In this document: piece after piece, positions 1-5,113 of the stretch | Layout: each line of letters starts with the position of its first letter | Position numbering within the stretch: the first letter of the stretch is position 1 | Source: Terriglobia bacterium | GTDB lineage: Bacteria; Acidobacteriota; Terriglobia; UBA7540 | DNA length: 5,113 nt | Reading direction: 5' to 3' | Assembly: GCA_030049455.1 (NCBI GenBank) | Contig: JASIKV010000381.1 | Location: 1 to 5,113 of the forward strand | Made by a program: the position numbers and the translations under genes | Notes under the pieces: model-generated | The model's input: only the letters and a program-made list of their open reading frames with translations | Database searches by the model: none | Told to the model about the DNA's origin: nothing

Positions 1-127
1 TTCTCCCGCACAGCCGCCGCACCCAAACATTTTTCGGCTCCTGCGTTGTGGCGCGTCACCATTGCGTGCGGCCGGATGAAGATGAAAAAGCACGACAATT
101 CCAGAAAGGGGATCCAAGGGGAAAAAG
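1..127. other. korA upstream leader, no confident gene or promoter
   Basis: This is the left edge of the window up to the korA start. All three forward frames stay open for much of it, as expected in GC-rich DNA. None gives a recognisable protein end, so whether the tail of an upstream gene is present cannot be decided. I see no convincing -35/-10 pair and no terminator. Two purine-rich tracts, AAAGGGGA at about 105-112 and AAGGGGA at 116-122, precede korA. Confidence 0.5.
116..122 (+). promoter_or_regulatory. ribosome binding site of korA
   Basis: AAGGGGA lies five bases before the ATG at 128 and is a reasonable Shine-Dalgarno sequence. It supports that ATG as the korA start. A similar tract a few bases further upstream (105-112) is too far away to serve this start. 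Confidence 0.55.
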
Positions 128-1972
128 ATGGCAACTACTCACGTTGAGCCGAAAGCAGACTCGTCGCCTGCGGGTCAGCAGCAGATCATCAACGATCTGA
201 GCATCCAGGTGGCGACGGTCAACGGCTCGGGCAGTCAGACGGCCAATCTGGTTTTGCTTCGCGCAATTTTCCAGATGGGCATTCCGGTTTCCGGCAAGAA
301 CCTCTTCCCTTCCAACATTGCAGGCCTTCCCACCTGGTTTACCATCCGGGCTTCCCGCCACGGCTTTATCGCCCGCCGCCGCGACAGCGAGTACATGGTG
401 GCGATGAATCCCGAAACTGCGGAAGAAGACGTGATGACGCTCAAGCCGGGCGCCGCCTGCGTTTACGACGAGCGGCTGAACTTGAAGCGCCTGCGCGACG
501 ATGTGATCTTTTATCCCGTGCCCTTCGATCAACTGGTCACGCCCGTCTGCCCGGATGCGCGCCTGCGCAAGCTCGTGCGCAATATGATCTACGACGGGAT
601 TCTGGCCAGGCTTCTGGGCATCGAGATGGAGGAGATCCAGAAGGCGCTGCAAAAGCAGTTCAAAAAGAAGGCCAAGGCCGCGGAACTGAACTGGAACGCC
701 GCGCAGGCGGGCTACGAGTACGCGGAGAAAAACCTGGTAAAGGCCGACCCCTACAAACTCGAGCGCATGAACGCCACGGCGGGCAAGATTTTGATTGAGG
801 GCAACGCCGCCACGGCGCTCGGCGCCATGTTCGCGGGCGTCACGGTGGTCACTTGGTACCCCATCACGCCGTCTTCCTCCGTCTGCGAGACTTTGACCGA
901 TTACATGAAGCGCTATCGCATCGACAAGGAATCCGGAAAAGCCACTTTTGCCATCGTGCAGGCGGAAGACGAGTTGGCCGCCCTCGGCATGGCGCTGGGT
1001 GCGGGCTGGGCCGGAGCGCGCAGCATGACCTCCACGGCCGGACCGGGCATTTCCCTGATGGCGGAATTCGTGGGCTTCGGCTACTACGTCGAAATCCCCG
1101 CGGTGATTTTCGATATCCAGCGCGTCGGACCCTCCACCGGCCTGCCCACCCGCACGGCGCAGGGAGACGTCCTCTCGACCGCGCTGCTTTCGCACGGCGA
1201 CACCATGCATCCCATGTATTTGCCGTGCTCTGTCAGCGAGTGCTTCAGCATGGCGATCGACTCATTCGACCTGGCGGAGGAATTACAGACCCCAGTGTTT
1301 GTGATGAGCGACCTTGACTTAGGGATGAACACTTGGATGTCGGAGCCCTTCGAATATCCCACCAAGCCCATCTCGCGCGGAAAGGTGCTGAACGCCGAGC
1401 AAGTGCGCAAAATGGGCGGGTTCGAGCGCTACAAGGACGTGGACGGCGACGGCATCGGCTATCGCACCCTGCCCGGGACGCCCGACCGCCTGTGCGGCTG
1501 GTTCGCGCGCGGCAGCGGCCACAACGAGAAGGCGATTTACAGCGAGCGCCCGGACGTTTACGTGAACAACATGGACCGCCTTGCGCACAAGTTTGAAACG
1601 GCGCGCACCAAAATGCCGCCGCCGATTGTCGCGGACTCGCCCAAACACGAGGTGGGCATCATCGCCTACGGTACCAGCCACTGGGCGATTGAGGAGAGCC
1701 TGGGCCAACTGCGCCGCGAGCACAATATCGACGCGGGATATTGCCGCCTGCGCGGCTATCCGTTTACGCGCGAGGTTCACGACTTCATCCACCGCTACCG
1801 GCGCGTTTACGTGATCGACCAGAACCGCGACGCGCAGATGCTCGGCCTGCTGCGCCTGGAATGCAGCGCCGAAGAGATCGCGAAACTCCGCAGCGTGCGG
1901 CACTACGACGGCCTGCCCATCGACGCGCGCAGCGTGACCGACGAAATTGCCTCCCAGGAGGGGGCGAACTGA
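128..1972 (+). CDS. korA: 2-oxoacid:ferredoxin oxidoreductase, fused gamma-alpha subunit (KorA type)
   Basis: This is the large chain of a cytoplasmic ThDP-dependent enzyme that converts a 2-oxoacid plus CoA to acyl-CoA, CO2 and reduced ferredoxin, or the reverse in reductive carbon fixation. Residues about 25-200 form the gamma domain, with a glycine-rich start GSGSQT (33-38) and the family stretch LFPSNIAGLPTW (59-70). A charged linker (about 171-215) leads to the pyrimidine-binding alpha domain (about 222-400), with YPITP at 244-248, QAEDELAALG at 278-287 and QRVGPSTGLPT at 331-341. By alignment from memory with the Sulfolobus enzyme, Thr247, Arg332 and Thr341 match its substrate-binding residues. 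A later domain (about 507-610) begins VGIIAYGTSHW. The 614-residue length is normal for fused KorA proteins, such as the mycobacterial one. korB follows one base after the stop. Domain assignment is firm; 2-oxoglutarate as substrate is inferred from the family. Confidence 0.9.
   Translation: MATTHVEPKADSSPAGQQQIINDLSIQVATVNGSGSQTANLVLLRAIFQMGIPVSGKNLFPSNIAGLPTWFTIRASRHGFIARRRDSEYMVAMNPETAEEDVMTLKPGAACVYDERLNLKRLRDDVIFYPVPFDQLVTPVCPDARLRKLVRNMIYDGILARLLGIEMEEIQKALQKQFKKKAKAAELNWNAAQAGYEYAEKNLVKADPYKLERMNATAGKILIEGNAATALGAMFAGVTVVTWYPITPSSSVCETLTDYMKRYRIDKESGKATFAIVQAEDELAALGMALGAGWAGARSMTSTAGPGISLMAEFVGFGYYVEIPAVIFDIQRVGPSTGLPTRTAQGDVLSTALLSHGDTMHPMYLPCSVSECFSMAIDSFDLAEELQTPVFVMSDLDLGMNTWMSEPFEYPTKPISRGKVLNAEQVRKMGGFERYKDVDGDGIGYRTLPGTPDRLCGWFARGSGHNEKAIYSERPDVYVNNMDRLAHKFETARTKMPPPIVADSPKHEVGIIAYGTSHWAIEESLGQLRREHNIDAGYCRLRGYPFTREVHDFIHRYRRVYVIDQNRDAQMLGLLRLECSAEEIAKLRSVRHYDGLPIDARSVTDEIASQEGAN
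1956..1964 (+). promoter_or_regulatory. ribosome binding site of korB, inside the korA end
   Basis: AGGAGGGGG ends nine bases before the ATG at 1974 and is the strongest Shine-Dalgarno match seen in the window. It decides the korB start at 1974 over an upstream in-frame start at 1947, which lies before this site and would need to overlap korA. Its position inside the last korA codons suggests translational coupling. Confidence 0.8.
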
Positions 1973-1973
1973 C

Positions 1974-3023
1974 ATGGCTACCACCACCGTTCCTCCGTCA
2001 CCATCGGCCAAGCTGAATCGCATCGGCCTGGAGATGACGAATTACAAGGGCAACAAGACTACGCTCTGCGCCGGCTGCGGCCACAACGCCATTTCCGAGC
2101 GCATCATCGAGGCCTGCTTCGAGATGGGCATTGAGCCCCACCGCGTCGCCAAGCTCTCCGGCATCGGCTGCTCTTCCAAAAGCCCTGCCTACTTCCTGAA
2201 CACCGCCTACGGGGTGAACGCCGTGCACGGGCGCATGCCGTCCGTGGCCACGGGCGCGATGCTGGCCAATCGCCACCTGCTCGCCATGGGCGTGAGCGGT
2301 GACGGCGACACCGCATCGATTGGCGTCGGCCAGTTCGTGCACCTGATGCGGCGCAACCTTCCCATCATTTACATCATTGAGGACAACGGCTGCTACGGCC
2401 TGACCAAGGGCCAGTTCTCCGCCACCGCGGATCTGGGTTCGAAGCTCAAGACCGGCGTGATCAACGATCTGCCGCCCATCGACACCTGCGCGCTGGCCAT
2501 CCAGCTTGGCGCCACATTCGTTGCGCGCTCGTTTTCCGGTGACAAGCGCCAACTGCTTGCCCTGATCAAGGGCGCGCTGGCGCACCACGGCACCTCCATG
2601 CTCGACGTGATTTCGCCCTGCGTCACTTTCAACGATCATGAGGGGTCCACCAAGTCTTACAGCTACGTGAAGGACCACGATTCGCCGATTGCCGACGTCA
2701 ACTTCGTCCCCTTCTTCGAGGACATCACCGTCGACTACGATCCCGGAACCACCAAGGACATTACCCTGCACGACGGCTCGCACGTAATCCTGCGCAAGGT
2801 GAATGCCGATTACGATCCCCGGGACAAGGGCGCCGCCCTGCACCTGCTGACCGAATCGCACGACAAGGGCGAAATCCTGACCGGGCTCTTCTACGTCGCA
2901 CCTGAAAAGCCTAATTTCATCGACCTGCTGAATATCGAAGACGAGCCGCTGGCCACTCTGCCGGAATCCAAGGTTCGCCCGCCCAGGGAAGTTCTGGACC
3001 AGGTGATGCAGTCGCTCATGTAG
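1974..3023 (+). CDS. korB: 2-oxoacid:ferredoxin oxidoreductase, beta subunit (KorB type)
   Basis: This is the small catalytic partner of KorA. It binds the diphosphate of ThDP through Mg2+ and holds the one [4Fe-4S] cluster that passes electrons to ferredoxin. In the 349-residue product, CAGCGHN (32-38) supplies Cys32 and Cys35, GIGCSSK supplies Cys66, and SPCVTFN supplies Cys216; this is the four-cysteine set expected for the family. GDGDT (109-113) with Asn138 is the ThDP-binding GDG...N motif. It continues into YGLTKGQ (141-147), whose Lys145 is conserved and lies near the substrate in archaeal homologues. The C-terminal third (about 225-349) is an extension in which I see no further cluster motif. 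The start follows a strong ribosome binding site, one base after the korA stop. Both products begin Met-Ala-Thr-Thr. No separate ferredoxin-like delta subunit gene is in the window. Confidence 0.92.
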   Translation: MATTTVPPSPSAKLNRIGLEMTNYKGNKTTLCAGCGHNAISERIIEACFEMGIEPHRVAKLSGIGCSSKSPAYFLNTAYGVNAVHGRMPSVATGAMLANRHLLAMGVSGDGDTASIGVGQFVHLMRRNLPIIYIIEDNGCYGLTKGQFSATADLGSKLKTGVINDLPPIDTCALAIQLGATFVARSFSGDKRQLLALIKGALAHHGTSMLDVISPCVTFNDHEGSTKSYSYVKDHDSPIADVNFVPFFEDITVDYDPGTTKDITLHDGSHVILRKVNADYDPRDKGAALHLLTESHDKGEILTGLFYVAPEKPNFIDLLNIEDEPLATLPESKVRPPREVLDQVMQSLM

Positions 3024-3108
3024 GCTAGTTGTTGGCGGCACAGATCATCTGCAAACAGGATAGTGGTGCAGTTTGTCGTGGCGTTCATCGACGCGGACAA
3101 ATCCGGAT
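3024..3108. other. spacer between korB and the toxin-antitoxin pair with short dyads
   Basis: These 85 bases hold no convincing gene. CAGAT-C-ATCTG at 3041-3051 is a perfect five-base inverted repeat around one base. CAAAC (3052-3056) can pair with GTTTG (3071-3075). GCGT (3081-3084) can pair with ACGC (3091-3094). None is followed by a run of T, so no intrinsic terminator for korAB is visible. Toxin-antitoxin operons are often controlled by dyads just upstream of the first gene, so this is where an operator would be expected. Arms this short also arise by chance. Confidence 0.35.
3041..3051. repeat. short inverted repeat CAGAT-C-ATCTG, possible operator
   Basis: A perfect palindrome with five-base arms and a one-base centre lies 57 bases before the putative antitoxin start. 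The centre is too short for an RNA hairpin, so a protein-binding dyad is the more natural reading. A match this short is expected several times by chance in a window of this size; its position is the only argument for function. Confidence 0.2.
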
Positions 3109-3375
3109 ATGATCCCTGACGACTTAAGGTCATTATTCTGGGATGTAAACCCGAGCACTTTCGACGCTGCGGCTTACCCTGACTATACCATCAGCCGCGT
3201 CCTGGAGTTTGGGGACCAGAATGCTATCATTTGGCTTAAGCGAACCTTTACTGAAACTCAGATTGTCGAAACGCTGCGCAACGAACGAAGGCTTTCGCGC
3301 AAGTCGGCTAATTTCTGGGCGCTCATCTACCGCGTTCCGCCTGGGGAGATCGCGGCCCTCAGAACTGTTGGTTAG
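3109..3375 (+). CDS. DUF6922-like small protein, probable antitoxin of an AbiEii-type pair
   Basis: This 88-residue soluble protein resembles, from memory, the DUF6922 family often encoded just before AbiEii-type nucleotidyltransferases. The signs are LFWDV at 9-13 near the N-terminus, a central segment ISRVLEFGD (28-36) followed by IIWLKRTF (40-47), and the basic signature LSRKSANFWAL (62-72). It has no signal peptide, membrane segment or cysteine. The inferred role is to neutralise the downstream toxin and perhaps repress the operon; the basic segment before SANFW could be helical. The ATG at 3109 is chosen because LFWD then lies near the N-terminus as in relatives, but no clear Shine-Dalgarno precedes it. 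An in-frame TTG at 3073 would add 12 residues that do not look conserved. The toxin gene follows after about 50 bases in the same direction. Function is inferred from family and context. Confidence 0.7.
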   Translation: MIPDDLRSLFWDVNPSTFDAAAYPDYTISRVLEFGDQNAIIWLKRTFTETQIVETLRNERRLSRKSANFWALIYRVPPGEIAALRTVG

Positions 3376-3426
3376 AGTCTCCCCCGCAATCTTCGATCAG
3401 ATTTGAGGATGATGGCAGGCGAAAAG

Positions 3427-4077
3427 ATGGGGCTTGTGTGGCACCAGGAAACCATCGACCCTAAAGCGGCCGAAACTCTGCGGAAATTGAGTGAGAGCTC
3501 GGTACTCGCGCCATTCTATCTCGCGGGAGGAACAGGTCTGGCCCTTCGACTCGGGCACCGGCGGTCTGTAGATCTGGATTTTTTCAATCTGGAACTCTTC
3601 CAACAAGATGTCTTGATCCAGAAAGTGCAGAAGCTGGGTCGATTCTCAGTTTTATCAAGAGACCAGGGCGCGCTTCACGCGGATTTCGACGGGACAAAAA
3701 TCAGTTTTCTCAGTTTCGACTATCCGCTGTTGTTTCCCTGTGAGATTTTTAACGATGTTCAAGTGGCGGATTCTCGTGACATAGCCTGCATGAAGGTGAG
3801 TGCCATCGCAGGCCGGGGAACAAAGCGGGATTTCATCGACTTGTGCACCGCCTCGCAAATATTCGGTTTAGCGCCAATCTTGGGCTGGTTTAGGAGGAAG
3901 TACGCTGCGGCAAATTACAGCATGGTTCATATCCTGAAGTCTCTGACCTACTTTGAGGACGCAGAAAAGGATCCACACCCGGACATGCTTGTGCCAACTT
4001 CATGGGAAGAAGTCAAAAGGTTCCTTGCGGTAGAAGTTCCGAAGCTACTCCAAGCGGAAGGGCAGGGGATATTTTGA
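3427..4077 (+). CDS. AbiEii/AbiGii-type nucleotidyltransferase, probable toxin
   Basis: The product is a DNA-polymerase-beta-like nucleotidyltransferase of the AbiEii/MenT group, whose studied members add nucleotides to RNA (tRNA for MenT) or bind GTP and halt growth. In the 216-residue product, LAGGTGLAL (32-40) followed by SVDLDFF (47-53) is the GG(S/T)...DxD metal-binding motif with Asp49 and Asp51. DIACMKVSAI (118-127) with GRGTKRDFIDL (129-139) is the second family motif, with Lys123, Lys133, Asp135 and Asp138. Both motifs are intact, so the enzyme is probably active. The C-terminal part (about 140-216) is helical-looking and ends at 4077. The start at 3427 is preceded by AGGCGA and gives an N-terminus MGLVWHQE like relatives as I remember them. 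ATGs at 3409 and 3412 in frame are possible and would add six or five residues. GC is clearly lower than in korAB. Known roles are phage defence by growth arrest or plasmid/island maintenance; which applies here is unknown. Confidence 0.87.
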   Translation: MGLVWHQETIDPKAAETLRKLSESSVLAPFYLAGGTGLALRLGHRRSVDLDFFNLELFQQDVLIQKVQKLGRFSVLSRDQGALHADFDGTKISFLSFDYPLLFPCEIFNDVQVADSRDIACMKVSAIAGRGTKRDFIDLCTASQIFGLAPILGWFRRKYAAANYSMVHILKSLTYFEDAEKDPHPDMLVPTSWEEVKRFLAVEVPKLLQAEGQGIF

Positions 4078-4123
4078 AACTCGTTGAAAGATGTTGCGGT
4101 CGGATCCCAGGGATTCCAGCAGG
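4078..4123. other. convergent intergenic gap with an imperfect palindrome
   Basis: The toxin gene and the leftward gene end 46 bases apart, facing each other. GGATCCC-A-GGGATTCC at 4102-4117 is a near-perfect inverted repeat with one extra T in the right arm. The centre is too tight for a good hairpin, although a smaller stem with loop CCCAGGG is possible. No T-run follows on either strand, so I do not call it a terminator. Confidence 0.35.
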
Positions 4124-5113
4124 TTACTTCTTCGTACAATCAAAAACAAACTTAAAACCATCGGTGCCCAGGCCCGAGTCAACATCGGCGCGCTCCACGT
4201 GCTCAGCGCAGCCGTGCTTTTTCAGGGACACGGAGTTGCGACCGGGAAGCAGTTCCAGCATTACCGTTCCGTCGTGGTCGGTCGTTCCCTTCACGTCGTC
4301 AATGATTTCTCCGTTGGAATAGGTTGCGTCCACGTCAACCATCCCATCCGAGTTTCCCTGCGGGTCGACGACCCTGAACAAAACGGGCTTATGCTCCATC
4401 TGCTTCTGGTTGTTGATTTCCTGGGGATAGAAAACCAACTGCACATCGCCGCTGGGCGCGGATTGGGTCAACTCCTGGTGACGATAAGTCACCGTATCCT
4501 CCGTGACGCCTTCCTGACGCCCGGTTACCCAGTAGAGCGCGATGGGTAGGTGCTCGAACAAAAATTTCCCGTCGACCCCGGTGATTTCCTGATCGATCAA
4601 CAGCCCTTGCTCGTCCTGAAGCGAAACCCGAATCGCGGCGCGTGGCTGGAGGTCCTTGGTGAGCGCGGAACCGCTCAATATGCCCGTGGAATTGGGCAGG
4701 GCCGGGCGCAAGTCAACGGGAATTGCGTTGCTCGTCAGCTCGCCTTGCCAGAGATTCACCCCGAGGTTGCGGCCGATTTCATCTCCATTGGAATAGGTCG
4801 CGGAGTAAACCACCGTCAACTGATAAGTTCCCCAGATCGGTTTGTCTCCATCCGCCAGCGCCGGCCGCAGGCGCACAATCGACGTCTCTTTGTAATCATC
4901 GTTCGCATCGAGCTTCACCAGGCGCGGCTTGGGCATCAAAACGTATTCAAGCACTTTGCCCTCCGCCGGTTGGACGATGGACTTCACCACCTGCGAATCA
5001 GCCAGGCGAAGGTATATCTCAACGGCCGAGCCACCCTGCGTCACGGTGGGCTTGTTTTCCTCGCTGAGGATCGGCCCCGTGAGGCGCGGCCCGTGCGCGC
5101 GACGATAGAGCCA
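4124..5113 (-). CDS. carboxypeptidase-regulatory-like beta-sandwich protein, C-terminal part (N-terminus outside window)
   Basis: The frame is open from the stop at 4124-4126 to the right edge, giving 329 residues of a longer protein (numbered here from the edge). A GTG at 5044 is in frame, but the residues before it read as protein (for example GPILSEENKPT), so it is probably internal. Residues about 24-140 are beta-rich and end in NLWQGELTSNAIPVDL, a pattern common in secreted bacterial repeat proteins. Residues about 145-215 fit a carboxypeptidase-regulatory-like fold: a GxxxG-type start, AIRVSLQDEQG, then TGVDGKFLFEHLPIALYWV. Residues about 240-329 form a second similar module with TTDHDGTVMLELLPGRN. 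ATYSNG appears in both the first part and the last module. A role on the cell surface or in the periplasm is inferred from the folds; the signal peptide would lie outside the window. It is convergent with the toxin gene and has intermediate GC. Specific function is unknown. Confidence 0.8.
   Translation of the reverse strand, partial: WLYRRAHGPRLTGPILSEENKPTVTQGGSAVEIYLRLADSQVVKSIVQPAEGKVLEYVLMPKPRLVKLDANDDYKETSIVRLRPALADGDKPIWGTYQLTVVYSATYSNGDEIGRNLGVNLWQGELTSNAIPVDLRPALPNSTGILSGSALTKDLQPRAAIRVSLQDEQGLLIDQEITGVDGKFLFEHLPIALYWVTGRQEGVTEDTVTYRHQELTQSAPSGDVQLVFYPQEINNQKQMEHKPVLFRVVDPQGNSDGMVDVDATYSNGEIIDDVKGTTDHDGTVMLELLPGRNSVSLKKHGCAEHVERADVDSGLGTDGFKFVFDCTKK
4303..4329 (-). repeat. ATYSNG-encoding repeat, copy 2 (C-terminal)
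   Basis: On the plus strand this reads GATTTC-TCCGTTGGAATAGGTTGCG, nearly the same as 4776-4803 apart from a three-base gap and two substitutions. It encodes ATYSNGEII in the last module of the leftward gene. Shared DNA as well as protein sequence points to internal duplication or conversion, although the similarity fades quickly on both sides. Confidence 0.4.
4776..4803 (-). repeat. ATYSNG-encoding repeat, copy 1 (N-terminal)
   Basis: This is the partner of the copy near 4303-4329. It encodes ATYSNGDEI before NLGVNLWQGEL in the leftward gene. The two copies lie about 470 bases apart within one reading frame, in what look like equivalent beta-strand and turn positions of two modules. Confidence 0.4.

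Noticed and set aside
76..147. Small frame of 23 codons (start MKMKKHDN) overlapping the korA start
   Set aside because: It overlaps korA by 20 bases, lacks its own ribosome binding site and is too short to judge. A leader peptide is possible but unsupported.
56..1210. Long open frame (384 codons) on the minus strand opposite korA
   Set aside because: It is antisense to well-supported KorA coding sequence. The product is rich in Arg, Gly, His and Ala with no recognisable motif, which is typical of an antisense shadow in GC-rich DNA.
853..1317. Forward open frame of 154 codons within korA
   Set aside because: Out of frame with KorA over its most conserved region; the product is His/Arg/Gly-rich and motif-free.
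1319..2023. Open frame of 234 codons on the minus strand across the korA-korB junction
   Set aside because: Antisense to conserved coding sequence, low-complexity Val/Ala/Arg-rich product, no ribosome binding site of note.
1998..3041. Long open frame (347 codons) on the minus strand opposite korB
   Set aside because: It lies almost exactly opposite korB, whose cysteine and ThDP motifs prove the coding strand. The reverse product has no domain I recognise.
3024..3108. Intrinsic terminator after korB
   Set aside because: Possible stems are only four to six pairs and none is followed by a T-tract.
3066..3119. Short frame ending in FVVAFIDADKSGYDP just ahead of the antitoxin start
   Set aside because: The acidic phrase looks like a metal loop, but the frame is only 17 codons from a GTG, has no ribosome binding site and overlaps the antitoxin start. 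Chance is the simpler reading.
4091..4549. Forward open frame of 152 codons opposite the surface-protein gene
   Set aside because: The minus-strand frame contains clear carboxypeptidase-regulatory-like patterns; the forward product shows none.
4124..5044. GTG at 5044 as the true start of the leftward gene
   Set aside because: The same frame continues without a stop to the window edge and reads as plausible protein, and there is no signal peptide after the GTG although the protein looks exported.

Overview
The window is GC-rich bacterial DNA holding five protein-coding genes and no visible RNA gene, CRISPR array or insertion sequence. A two-subunit 2-oxoacid:ferredoxin oxidoreductase with a fused gamma-alpha chain, beside a large surface protein with carboxypeptidase-regulatory-like folds, suggests a soil or subsurface bacterium. 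Acidobacteriota is the best guess, but this rests on gene style and not on a marker gene, so it is tentative.

Region 1 (1-3023, + strand): after a 127-base leader, korA (gamma-alpha fusion, 614 aa) and korB (349 aa) form a tight operon. One base separates the korA stop from the korB start, and a strong AGGAGGGGG ribosome binding site lies inside the korA end. Together they encode a thiamine-diphosphate, [4Fe-4S] enzyme that interconverts a 2-oxoacid plus CoA with acyl-CoA, CO2 and reduced ferredoxin. 2-Oxoglutarate is the most likely substrate. KorB carries the four cysteines expected for the cluster and the GDG...N ThDP motif. KorA carries YPITP and the downstream Arg/Thr expected for substrate binding.

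Region 2 (3024-4077, + strand): an 85-base gap is followed by a two-gene cassette of lower GC. It encodes a small DUF6922-like protein (88 aa, probable antitoxin) and an AbiEii/AbiGii-type nucleotidyltransferase (about 216 aa, probable toxin) with GG(T)...DLD and a K...RxxKRDFIDL motif intact. Order, spacing and composition fit a mobile toxin-antitoxin module lying downstream of korAB.

Region 3 (4078-5113, - strand): after a 46-base convergent gap comes the C-terminal 329 codons of a gene that runs off the right edge. It is an extracytoplasmic-looking, beta-rich protein with one clear carboxypeptidase-regulatory-like module and a second similar module at the C-terminus. The phrase ATYSNG occurs twice in it.

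No clearly new system is visible. The most interesting element is the DUF6922-like/AbiEii pair, which uses a small non-winged-helix partner in place of the classical AbiEi antitoxin.
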